Source: Lolium rigidum
Lineage: Eukaryota; Streptophyta; Magnoliopsida; Poales; Poaceae
Direction: 5' to 3'
Length of the DNA stretch: 64,000 bases
NCBI RefSeq assembly: GCF_022539505.1
Contig: NC_061510.1
Location: 392,752,249 to 392,816,248, forward strand
The notes beneath the pieces were generated by a model that made no database searches, had not been told where the DNA came from, and was given only the letters and a program-made list of their open reading frames with translations. This document shows positions 55,253 to 64,000 of the stretch, one piece after another (positions within the stretch are counted from its first letter, which is position 1; every line of letters begins with the position of its first letter). The position numbers and the translations under genes are program-made.

Positions 55253-55962
55253 CTCAGCCGAGATTTCAACGGCTGGCATAAACGTTTGGGAGACAACAGG
55301 CCAAGAGCCACTCTCAGGCATCAATTTGGACGATCGCGAGCGCATCGACGTGACGAAGGACGGAGTGAGGCTGGTCTTATCCACCGGCCTGACCGTGTAA
55401 CAAGAGCAAAATCTATGGACGTGGCAAGGCCGATCCTTGTGATCGGCCCCAAAAAATAAAAAGGGATAATCTTGGCTCAAGCATGTCACGTAGTTATACT
55501 GAAGCAAGACCAAGATGTAAACCTTCATTGAGCGAGTCAATCAACATGGAGGCCGATTCCAGCAATCGGCCAAAATTATCCTCACCATACGTTCTGCCTG
55601 CATTCAACGTCGATCTAACGGGCAACGGGTTTACGTCGGTTGATGAGCTGGAAGAAGTCAACATTGGTCCTAACGGAGCCGACATTCAAATACAGTGCCT
55701 TGGCTAACTACAGAGCCGATATCTGCAGTTACCTGACAGATTCGGCTCGGGGGGCACCTAATCAGATGAACATGTGCGATACATGTGCAGTGAAATATCT
55801 AATCAGATGAACATGTGCGATACATGTGCAGTGAAATATTGGGGGCCGATAGAAAAATCGGCCAGTAAAAAAATGTGTACATGCAAATCACAGCCGATGC
55901 ACAGACATCGACTTTAGAACTAAGAAACAAAGCCGATGCACAGCCATCGACTCTAGTACAAG
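55253..55962 (+). other. T3 pre-RT remnant and spacer
   Basis: A short coding remnant homologous to the pre-RT region of T2 (MEADSSNRPKLSSPYVLPAF near 55550) is followed by spacer with AGCCGAT words and CTCGGGGGGCACCTAA. It contains the 41-base tandem repeat. Confidence 0.6.
55758..55839. repeat. 41-bp tandem duplication
   Basis: Two exact copies, 55758-55798 and 55799-55839, starting ctaatcagatgaacatgtg. In T1 the corresponding place has one diverged unit. Confidence 0.9.
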
Positions 55963-56908
55963 TTACACAGGATCTACCGGCTGCGTGTGCAAGGCGCGGA
56001 TTTCGGCCAAGTCGGTCTTTAGATCAGCTTCGAGGCCTCCTGCTCCCTCGAGGGAGGGAACGATGAGGGCTTCCTCGGCTTCAATGAGCTGTTTCGTTGC
56101 TCGAACCTTCTCTTCGAGGACCTCCAACCCTTTACGCAAGGTCGCCAGTTCAGCAGTGCTGTCAGATGTGTCAGTTTTGGCGTCCAAGGCAGCCTTCTGC
56201 TCATTAAGTCGTTGGCATTGGTCTGCAATATCGGCTTTCAACGGAAGAAGAGATGATCGGCTCTGGTGTTTCTGTCGTCGGATTAGCCAAGTTGGCCACC
56301 TTCTCAACTACTCTCGTAGAAATTGCTAGGACCGAGTGGCGGATGGCATGGGTACCTCCTCGACTTCCCCACTGAAGGTGTCATCAGTTTGCAGAGGAAG
56401 AGGTTAGCCGATAAGAACGACAAGGGGTCAGCATCCAAAATGAGCCGAGGAGGGGATGGATTTACGTTTGATATCTCCTGGTTTGATGGAGAGTCTTGCG
56501 GTTCCTTGCGAGCTCTCTTGATGCATCGGTTCTTTGTGCGTGGGCTGCCCTGCCCCGCTTTGATGGGAGTTTGGGAAACGGTAGGTTCAGTGGCTGACCT
56601 TTTCTTGGAAGCCGACGGTGGCAAGTCTGGCTGGCTCTGCGTGGTGTTTTTCTCAGAATTGCTCGAGCTCGAGTCCCTTCGACTGAACTGTGTGTCCTCA
56701 CCACTGTTCTCGCCTTGACTGAGGCTCGGGGGGCAGCTGACCTGGTAGACACTCTGTTTTTGGAAGCCGATTGGGGTGTCATCGGCTGGCTCTCGCATGA
56801 TAACCTTCTTCAAAGGCGGTGAGTTGTTGCAGAAGAAGACCACCAGAGCTGCTGGAAGGAATCTGAAAGGGGAGCCGTCATCATCTACAGGGTCAGGACC
56901 GTTCTGTT
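55963..56908 (-). pseudogene. Second antisense coding region of T3, with splice acceptor and coiled-coil tail
   Basis: Minus strand. A pyrimidine tract ending TCTATCTTTTTGCAG at about 56909 is a textbook splice acceptor. The following exon reads QQNGPDPVDDDGSPFRFLPA and VVFFCNNSPPLKKVIMREPA, then a Ser/Pro/Lys-rich part (NRCIKRARKEPQDS), then RLILDADPLSFLSANLF. After a break near 56310 the tail is a predicted coiled coil (RLNEQKAALDAKTDTSDST, ELATLRKGLEVLEEKVRATK) ending ALHTQPVDPV with TGA at 55963. I cannot name the family. Antisense genes with a plant mobile domain and coiled-coil tail are known from grass Tat elements and are one candidate, but the mobile domain itself is not visible here. 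Remnants lie in T1 at about 12360-12680. Confidence 0.5.
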
Positions 56909-56949
56909 GCTGCAAAAAGATAGAGCAAGGTTATAAAGGGGATTCTATT

Positions 56950-57564
56950 TGCCTCGCATGAAATCAGATGGACCGGATTCTCGGTAGAACGAGGGCCAAG
57001 ACAGGGAGAATTCGGAAGAGAAGGATGGGCGGTAGAATGTCTGATACCTAGAAACTAATGATGGGGCGAAGCATTAATTCAGATGTTTATTGTTGATTCT
57101 GGCGCTATGTTCGGACAGCAAGGAGCGGTTAAGGATCACCTTCAGGCCGGAGACCATAGCGTGGGCATTGGATGATTCCGCCGGTGGGTCCGTTGTAGGT
57201 GCGAACTTGCGCGATTGACATCTGAGGTTCATATGGCCGTGGGTTGGATCTGTTCGAGCGGCGATTTGGGGATCTGAGTGTTGCTCTTTCGGATAAGTCG
57301 CAGGTTACCATTTGAATAGACAATAGAGCTGGCCTTGCTCGCGTTTTATGGCAAGGGCCGATGCGCTGCCATCGGCTCTTGGTGTGTTGACTTACTTTAA
57401 CAATCGGCAAAACTGGAAAAAGGACAGAATCGGCTTAGAGATGTTTTCTTCATTAATAAGAGGGGTTTTTTACGATGAAGAGCCGATTGCTCAAGAAAGG
57501 AAGAACAAAAGAAGAGTCGATTGCTCAGGAACTACTAATCCTACATTACTAATCCTCGCTGGCC
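56950..57564. other. T3 spacer between the two antisense regions
   Basis: No gene seen on either strand. Possibly intron or intergenic sequence of the antisense units. AGCCGAT words recur near 57350-57520. Confidence 0.45.
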
Positions 57565-58020
57565 TCATCGTCGGCATCGTAGCTGCCGTCGGCGCTGCTT
57601 CCGGAGAGTTCCTCGTCGTCTGCTGCCCCAGCCCTCGGCCGGAGCCTCTTCTTCCTCGTCATCATCATCGTCCTCGCTGTCCGCCCAAGCGCGGAAGCGC
57701 TTCGCCGGCGGATACCCAGCGGAGGAGGAGGAGTCATCCTCCTCCTCTTCCTCCTTTTCCTCCGCTTCTTCTTCTTCCTCCTCCTCGTCGGAGGAGGTGG
57801 AGTTCGCCCGAGAGTGGAGGTCGTCCTCGCTCTCGCTCTCCAGCTCCCCTTCGATGAGGAACTGGAGGTCGTCCTCCCCATCGGTCAGAGGTAAGTCACC
57901 ATCTGACCCGACGAGTGCCTCGGGTGGGCCATCGGGCACGTGGTCAAAGTTCCACTCCTGCTCGCTCGAGGAAGAAGATTGGAAAGAGAGGCCTGATGAG
58001 ATGGAGGAAGAGGAAGACAT
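57565..58020 (-). CDS. Antisense acidic Ser/Glu/Asp-rich protein of T3, 151 aa
   Basis: Minus strand, ATG at 58020: MSSSSSISSGLSFQSSSSSE, then SDGDLPLTDGEDDLQFLIEG (about residues 44-63), long Glu runs, SSAGYPPAKRFRAWADSEDD and EEEEAPAEGWGSRRRG. It lines up with T2 along its length, apart from the C terminus, where a frame change gives a basic tail. A TATA-like TTATTTAA lies at 58100-58107. It is followed on the minus strand by T3 spacer and then the second antisense region. The plus-strand frame at 57348-57857 is its shadow. Function unknown. Confidence 0.65.
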   Translation of the reverse strand: MSSSSSISSGLSFQSSSSSEQEWNFDHVPDGPPEALVGSDGDLPLTDGEDDLQFLIEGELESESEDDLHSRANSTSSDEEEEEEEAEEKEEEEEDDSSSSAGYPPAKRFRAWADSEDDDDDEEEEAPAEGWGSRRRGTLRKQRRRQLRCRR

Positions 58021-58305
58021 TGCTACAGGGAAAGAGGGTTTTTAGGTGCTGATGGCCGAATACGAGCAAGGGGATGAAGGGGCGAACCGTTCGGCACAGT
58101 TAAATAAGGGGGGTATAGTGGAGATTTAATGCCACTACGGTTTCCGAGGAAGTGATGTTAAAGCTATCAAATCTTGCAAAGAAGTTGTGAAGGCAGGGCA
58201 TCATGATGAAGGATACTGCGACGGTTCTGCTTTGCCACGACATGACCCGAGGAAGAGAAAACAGAGTGATTTTGGAATTATCATTTCCAAAACCAGGGGG
58301 GCATG

Positions 58306-59469
58306 TGTTATCACCAGAATTTGACCGGATCAGAGGTGGGCCGCGATTAAGATGGGCTTGAAGAATATACATGGAAGATATACATGAATCGGCCTTGTAT
58401 ACAAAGTTTGGGCTAGTTTGCTCGTGTATCTGTAAATATAGTAGGATACGTGTCGGTTAGATAGAATTTAGCTCGTGCACGGTTGGGATTATTCCCACGT
58501 TAGAAAGTCTACGGACTATAAATATGTATCTAGGGTTATTGAGAAAAACAACAATCACGTTCATCACAAACCAATCTAGGCGCATCGCCAACTCCCTTGT
58601 CTCGAGGGTTTCTTCCGGGTAAGCATCATGCTGCCTAGATCGCATCTTGCGATCTAGGCGATACACGTTTATTCGCTGTTCATGCGTTGCTCGTGCCGAA
58701 GCCTTGTTGATGGCGAGCAACGTAGTTATCATAGATGTGTTAGGGTTAGCATTGTTTCATCGTATCATATGCTTTCGTCCATGCAACCCTTAGACGTCTA
58801 GCCTCCCTTACACCTATCTTAGGTGTAAGGGCGGCACCTCGCTTGATCCTTATTTAGTAGATCCGATCCGTTATGATTGCTCCTTGTTCTTCAAGGATTA
58901 GTTTAATATCTGCATAGTTAGGCCTTTCAAACGGGTTGAAGGATCCAAGTAGCACGTAGGGTGTAGTCTCGCTAGCCCTAGATGAGATGTTCCGGGGATC
59001 AACTTCATGTTGGTTTTTAGGCCTTGTCTAGGGTCGGTTTATTATCACCGTGCGTGGCTGCCAGTGCTCAATCACGCGTAGGATGTTCCGATTATGTGGT
59101 GAAAACCCTAAATCGTCGTAGGTCGTTTTAGCTTTATATTGATCAAGCAGGACCACCGTGTGATCGTATACCTCATACGAATCATGGGCGGATCGGCTCC
59201 TTGAGCCGATTCACAGGAAAACCTGAGAGCCGATCGAGGCTCGTATTTAATGTTTACGTGTATGCCATGCAGGAAACTAAGCGAAGCAAATCCATCACCT
59301 TCCTGACCAGGTATAGGTCAGGTGGCACGCCCTTGCACCAGCATCGGACGTGCGTGCCGAGGCTTTGCGGGCCGTCGCTCGAGGGACCAGGGCCAGCCGC
59401 AGTCCTGGGAGCCTCCCGGCTCTACTGTGTTGCCCGTCGCTTCTCGCCGGTGGGTTTCTGACCGCAACA
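58306..59469 (+). repeat. 3' LTR of T3
   Basis: Near-identical to 50873-52034. TATA box 58517-58524, first stem-loop 58633-58659, second 58801-58835. The purine tract ccaaaaccaggggggcatg lies directly upstream (58287-58305). Confidence 0.92.
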
Positions 59470-59474
59470 AACAT

Positions 59475-60139
59475 ATGCTATGCAATGATAATCCATGTTA
59501 ATCCAAGCTAATTAGGACAAGGTGCGAGCACTATTGGTATACTATGCATGAGGCTTGCAACTTATAAGATGTCTTATACATAACACATATGATTTGTTAC
59601 TACCGTTGACAAAATTGTTTCTTGTTATCAAAATGAAAAGCTCTAGCACAAAAATAGTAATCCATGCTTCCCTCTGCGAAGGGCATATCTTCTACTTTAT
59701 TGTTGAGTTAGTTTACCTATTCTTTCTATCTCAGAAGCAAACACTTGTGTGAACTGTGTGCATTGATTCTTACATGTTTGCCTATTGCACTTGTTATATT
59801 ACTTTGTGTTGACAATTATCCATGAGATATACATGTTGAAGTTGAAAGCAACTACTGAAACTTATATCTTCCTTTGTGTTGCTTCAAAGATTTCTACTGA
59901 GAATTTATTGCTTTATGAGTTAACTCTTATGCAAGTCTTATTGATGCTTGTCTTGAAAGTATTATTCATGAAAAGTCTTTGCTATATGATTCAGTTGTTT
60001 ATTCATTGTCTTCACCATTGCTTCGAATCGCTGCATTCATCTCATATGCTTTACAATAGTATTGATCAAGATTATGATAGCATGTCACTTCAGAAATTAT
60101 CCTTGTTATCGTTTACCTACTCGAGGGCGAGTAGAAACT
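59475..60139 (+). other. 3' non-coding region of H, right of T3
   Basis: Continues the H 3' region after T3; homologous to 44140-44803 of F. No coding potential. Confidence 0.75.
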
Positions 60140-60154
60140 AAGCTTGGGGATGCT
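60140..60154 (+). promoter_or_regulatory. Polypurine tract of H
   Basis: AAGCTTGGGGATGCT directly before the LTR at 60155. Confidence 0.75.
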
Positions 60155-61754
60155 TGATACGTCTCAAACGTATCTATAATTTCTTATGTTCCATGCTACT
60201 TTTATGATGATACTCACATGTTTTATACACATTATATGTCATTATTATGCATTTTTCAGCACTAACCTATTGACGAGATGCCGAAGAGCCAGTTGCTGTT
60301 TTCAGTTGTATTTGTTTTCAGAAATCCTACAAAGGAAATATTCTCGGAATTGGACGAAATCAACGCCCAGGGTCTTATTTTTTCACGAAGCTTCCAGAAG
60401 ACCGAGAGGATTACGAAGTGGGGCGACGAGGCGCCGTCACGCCGTGGACGCGCGGCCAGGCTAGGGCCCGCGCCGCCCTAGTGTGTGGGCCCCTCGTCCG
60501 CCCTCCGACTCCTCCCTTCCGCCTACTTAAAGCCTTCGTCGCGAAAACCCCGAGCACCGAGAGCCACGATACGTAAAACCTTCCGGAGACGCCGCCGCCG
60601 CCAATCCCATCTCAGGGGATTCAGGAGATCGCCTCCGGCACCCTGCCGGAGAGGGGAATCATCTCCCGGAGGTCTCTTCATCACCATGATCGCCTCCGGA
60701 ACGATGTGTGAGTAGTTCACCCCTGGAATATGGGTCCGTAGAAGTAACTAGATGGTTGTCTTCTCCTCATTGTGCTATCATGTTAGATCTTGTGAGCTGC
60801 CTATCATGATCTAGATCATCTATTTGTAATGCTACATGTTGTGTTTGTTGGGATCCGATGAATATTGAATACTATGTCAAGTTGATTATCAATCTATCAT
60901 ATATGTTGTTTATGTTCTTGCATGCTCTCCGTTGCTAGTAGAGCCTCCGGCCAAGTTGATACTTGTGACTCCAAGAGGGAGTATTTATGCTCGATAGTGG
61001 TTTCATGCCTCCATTGAATCCGGGACGATGACGAGAAAGTTCTAAGGTTCTGGATGTGCCGTTGCCACTAGGGATAAAACATCGATGCTTTGTCTAAGGA
61101 TATTTGTGTTGATTACATTACACACCATACTTAATGCAATTGTCCGTTGTTTGCAACTTAATACTCGGAAGGGGTTCGGATGATAACCTGAAGGTGGACT
61201 TTTTAGGCATAGATGCATGCTGCATAGCGGTCTATGTACTTTGTCGTAATGCCCTGGTTAAATCTCATAGTACTCATCATGATATATGTATGTGCATTGT
61301 TATGCCTTCTTTATTTGTCAATTGCCCAACTGTAATTTGTTCACCCAACATGCTATTTCTTATCGGAGAGACACCACTAGTGAACTGTGGATCCCGGTCC
61401 ATTCTTTACATCTGAAATACAATCTACTGCAAACTCTGTTCTTTACTGTTCTTCGCAAACAAACATCATCATCCACACTATACATCTAATCCTTTGTTTA
61501 CAGCAAGCCGGTGAGATTGACAACCTCACTGTTACGTTGGGGCAAAGTACTTTGATTGTGTTGTGCAGGTTCCACGTTGGCGCCGGAATCCCCGGTGTTG
61601 CGCCGCACTACACTCCGCCACCAACAACCTTCACGTGTTCCTTGACTCCTACTGGTTCGATAACCTTGGTTTCTTATCGAGGGAAAACTTGTCGCTGTAC
61701 ACACCACACCTTCCTCTTGGGGTTCCCAACGGACGTGTGTCTTACACGCCATCA
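60155..61754 (+). repeat. LTR with purine tract on its left and PBS on its right
   Basis: Starts TGATACGTCTCAAACGTATC and ends ACACGCCATCA. The first part matches the F/A LTRs; the 3' part (from about 60700) differs from them and matches the LTR end of K (CTTGGGGTTCCCAACGGACG). It is therefore a mosaic of two LTR types or a separate subfamily. Confidence 0.82.
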
Positions 61755-61766
61755 AGATAGTTTTCT

Positions 61767-61784
61767 CGGCGCCGTTGTCGGGGA
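61767..61784 (+). promoter_or_regulatory. Primer binding site, tRNA-Asp type
   Basis: CGGCGCCGTTGTCGGGGA, two mismatches from the tRNA-Asp complement, 12 bases after the LTR end. Confidence 0.85.
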
Positions 61785-61855
61785 ATGAAGAAAAGTTACA
61801 CCACAAAGATTTCTAACTCCAACGTCAACTACACGCCAGCAGTTCTCCATTAATA

Positions 61856-62940
61856 AGTTTAAACTACATGATGCAAGAGCTTAAACATGATCTACTTGAG
61901 AGCTCAAAACAATTGCCAAGTATCAAATTATTCAAGACAATATACCAATTACCACATGAAGCATTTTCTCGTTTCCAACCAAATAGCAATAAACGAAGCG
62001 ACTTTCAACTTCGCCATGAACATTAAAAGTAAAATTAAGAACACCAGTGTTCAATATGAAAAAGCAGAGCGTGTCTCTCTCCCACACAAGGAATGCTAGG
62101 ATCCGATTTTATTCAAACAAAAACAAAAATGAAAACACACAAACGCTCCAAGTAAAGCACATAAGATGTGACGGAATAAAAATATAGTTTCACTAGAAGT
62201 GACCTGATAAGTTGTTGATGAAGAAGGGGATGCCTTGGGCATCCCCAAGCTTAGATGCTTGAGTATTCTTGAAATATGCAGGGATGAACCACGGGGGCAT
62301 CCCCAAGCTTATACTTTTCACTCTTCTTGATCATATTATATCATCCTCCTCTCTTGATCCTTGAAAACTTCCTTCACACCAGACTCAAAACAATCTCATT
62401 AGAGGGTTAGTGCATAATAAAAAATTCACATGTTCAGAGAGGACACAATCATTCCCAACACTTCGGACATTACCCAAGGCTACCGAAAGTTAATGGAGCA
62501 AAGAAATCCACTCAACACAAGTAAAAGAGGCAATGTGAAATAAAAGGTAGAATCTGTCAAAACAGTAACAGTCCGTAAAGAGGGATTTGTTCGAGGCACT
62601 TAACATGCTCAGATGAAGAAGCTCAAATTGAATGAAAGTTGCGTACATATCTGAGGATTACTCATGAATTTTTGCAGAATTTTTAGATTCTCCTAGAGAG
62701 AGATCTACTCAAATTTGTGACAGCTAAAAATCTGTTTCTGTGCAGAAATCCAAATCTAGTATCAACCTTCTATCAAAGACTTTACTTGGCACAACAATGC
62801 AATAAAGTAAAGATACCAAGGTATTGCTACAGTAGTAACAAGCACCTTGACTCAAATATAAAACAAAAATTGCAGAAATAAAATAATGGGTTATCTTCCA
62901 TAAGCGCTTTTCTTTAACGCCTTTCAGCCTAGGCGCGAAA
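61856..62940 (-). other. 3' non-coding region of K
   Basis: Homologous to the A, F and H 3' regions in minus orientation. Carries the ggggatgcc/ggcatcccc hairpin at 62226-62246 and AAGCTTGGGGATGC words at 62239-62252 and 62296-62310. No coding potential. Confidence 0.72.
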
Positions 62941-62947
62941 GTGTAAA

Positions 62948-63142
62948 TCAAGTAACATCAAGAGAAGAAGCATCAACATCATGATTTTCCTTAAAAACAC
63001 AACTTGTCACAATAGGTATCTTAAATGCTCCATTATCTAAATTTCCCATAGTGGTACTAAGGGTTTTATCAATTTTAGGCTTATAATGATTCTTTGGCTT
63101 AGGCACCTTAGAGACATACATGAACTTTTGCTCCTTACCCAC
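62948..63142 (-). pseudogene. C-terminal remnant of the K polyprotein
   Basis: Minus-strand frame ending ENHDVDASSLDVT, close to the end of the H gag-protease frame (YDVDASSLDNT). The part before it (KVPKPKNHYKPKIDKTLSTT) is not protease-like, so most of Gag-protease is deleted between here and 63234. Confidence 0.7.
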
Positions 63143-63233
63143 ATAAGCTTTCTCCTTAAACTTAAGAGAAGAAAAAGTTTAACCCAAGGTTCCCATAGCT
63201 TCTTCAAGTTCACCAATCCTATGGGTTTGATTA

Positions 63234-63677
63234 TCATGGATAGCACAAGTTTCTAAGACAAGCAATTCTTTCATTAATTCCTCCTAGAGATTTATCAAGT
63301 TTATCAGTGTTATCAAGTAATATTCCCAATTTAGTCTCAACACTTGGAAGATTTTTCTCTATGGCCTCCAACTTTTTCATGACATCCTCAAGAGAGATTT
63401 CAATTTTAGCTTCATTAACAGGTGGTATTCCAACTAGACTCTCAATAATGCAACTAGCTTCTAAAGCAGGAGTGCCTAGGAAATTACCCCCCGCAAGAGT
63501 ATCAAGAACATACCTATTCCAGCAAGAAATACCAACATAAAAGTTCCTAAGGAGGATAATAGTGGAGTGTTTCTTAGTGCACCTATGATGAGCATCACTA
63601 ATTCTATACCAAGCATCTTTAAAACTTTCTCCCCCTTGTTGCTTAAACGAACGAACTTCAACTTCGGGATTACTCAT
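63234..63677 (-). pseudogene. Gag N-terminal part of K
   Basis: Minus strand, ATG at 63677, 180 bases after the PBS: MSNPEVEVRSFKQQGGESFK, then DAWYRISDAHHRC, IILLRNFYVGI and LDTLAGGNFLGTPALEA, which match the Gag segment AQAWEKMKSL...AAGGTF of H in pattern, followed by a coiled-coil region (EDVMKKLEAIEKNLPSVETK). The frame closes at 63234 (LRNLCYP). The early Gag core (LFPFSL-type) is missing, so the start codon is joined to mid-Gag sequence. Confidence 0.72.
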
Positions 63678-63856
63678 TTTAGCAATAATAAAAATAAACT
63701 AAGCAAAACCGAATTAAGTAAAGTAAAACAAGTAACTAATTTTTTTGTGTTTTTGATATATAGAAAGCAAACAAAACAGAAAATAAAATAAAGCAAGACA
63801 ATAAACAAAGTAAAGATATTGGATGTGAGAGACTCCCCTTGCAGCGTGTCTTGATC

Positions 63857-63874
63857 TCCCCGTCAACGGCGCCA
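63857..63874 (-). promoter_or_regulatory. Primer binding site of K, tRNA-Asp
   Basis: Minus strand TGGCGCCGTTGACGGGGA, one mismatch from the tRNA-Asp complement, about 10 bases from the LTR end. Confidence 0.9.
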
Positions 63875-63884
63875 GAAAAAGAGT

Positions 63885-64000
63885 TGCTTGTGACGGTAAA
63901 GCACACGTCCGTTGGGAACCCCAAGAGGAAGGTGTGATGCGTACAGCAGCAAGTTTTCCCTCGCAAGAAACCAAGGTTATTGAACCAGTAGGAGATGAAG
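63885..64000 (-). repeat. 3' end of the 5' LTR of K, running off the window
   Basis: Minus-strand sequence ending CCGTCACAAGCA. It matches the end of the LTR at 60155-61754 (ACCTTCCTCTTGGGGTTCCC). The exact last base is uncertain by about four. Confidence 0.82.

Larger units (their letters stand above)
50873..59469 (+). mobile_element. T3: Tat-like Ty3/gypsy element lacking RT-integrase, TSD aacat
   Basis: Bounded by TGTTATCACC and GACCGCAACA with perfect aacat duplications at 50868-50872 and 59470-59474. LTRs 50873-52034 and 58306-59469. The inside has PBS, gag, protease, then a jump to the 3' spacer with two antisense coding regions. The complete RT/RNase H/integrase region present in T2 is absent. 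Confidence 0.94.
46951..61754 (+). mobile_element. Element H: gag-protease LTR element, 5' end missing
   Basis: Starts inside gag at 46951 because the 5' part is replaced by the inverted LTR and gap. It contains a long gag-protease frame, a 3' non-coding region (48882-60139) split by T3, a purine tract and an LTR at 60155-61754. No RT, RNase H or integrase follows the protease. Confidence 0.82.
61856..64000 (-). mobile_element. Element K: 5' half of a minus-strand tRNA-Asp group element
   Basis: On the minus strand: LTR end (63885-64000 and beyond), PBS (63857-63874), Gag start (63677), a Gag/protease tail remnant (62948-63142), then the 3' non-coding region down to about 61856. There it meets the few bases of internal sequence that follow the LTR/PBS at 61784. 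The 3' LTR is absent. Confidence 0.8.

Noticed and set aside
57348..57857. 169-codon plus-strand frame in T3
   Set aside because: Shadow of the antisense acidic frame at 57565-58020.

Overview
This window is plant nuclear DNA, almost certainly from a grass of the Pooideae (wheat, barley, ryegrass and oat relatives). It is a transposon-dense intergenic block. The grounds are long LTRs starting TGATACGTC and ending near TCATCA, with PBS sites for plant tRNA-Asp; a copia element primed by initiator tRNA-Met; PIF/Harbinger elements with TTA target duplications; a Stowaway MITE; and a Helitron. I see no tRNA, rRNA or CRISPR array and no intact cellular gene. Two runs of exactly 100 N (31075-31174 and 45403-45502) are scaffold gaps, and the order of sequence across them is not certain. 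Species and family names are deliberately not pushed further.

Layout, left to right. 1-868 is part of an LTR. 953-2996 is the 3' part of a Myb/SANT-like gene, split by a solo LTR (1182-2696) with a perfect 5-bp duplication. 3361-3678 is a broken RNase H1 N-terminal (viroplasmin-like) domain exon. 4878-22703 is one PIF/Harbinger element (P1) blown up by later insertions: a 14-kb minus-strand LTR element A (6677-20842, TSD cggtg), which itself holds Tat-like element T1 (9395-14895, TSD gctat), and a second solo LTR (20993-22505). 23106-24890 is the 5' end of a copia element, cut by a minus-strand Tat-like element T2 (24891-31074) that has a decayed pol. 31175-31735 is the end of another GAGCATC-terminated element. 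32268-34689 is a Harbinger derivative (P2) carrying only an ORF1-type gene. 34914-45402 is LTR element F, split by a 4.6-kb Helitron (37342-41926). After the second gap come an inverted LTR (45503-46950) and element H (46951-61754, gag-protease only), split by Tat-like element T3 (50873-59469, TSD aacat). 61856-64000 is the 5' half of a minus-strand element K.

Biology. Two retroelement groups dominate. The tRNA-Asp group (A, F, H, K) is non-autonomous in every copy here: A and F carry Gag-type sequence plus an unidentified C-terminal region, and H carries Gag-protease; no RT or integrase is seen. The Tat-like group (T1, T2, T3) shows internal deletions of gag and/or pol. All three copies nevertheless keep an antisense reading frame for a short, very acidic Ser/Asp/Glu protein with its own TATA-like box, and all LTRs keep strong stem-loops downstream of the LTR TATA box. 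These two conserved features, neither explained by the standard gag-pol plan, are the best candidates for something under-described.
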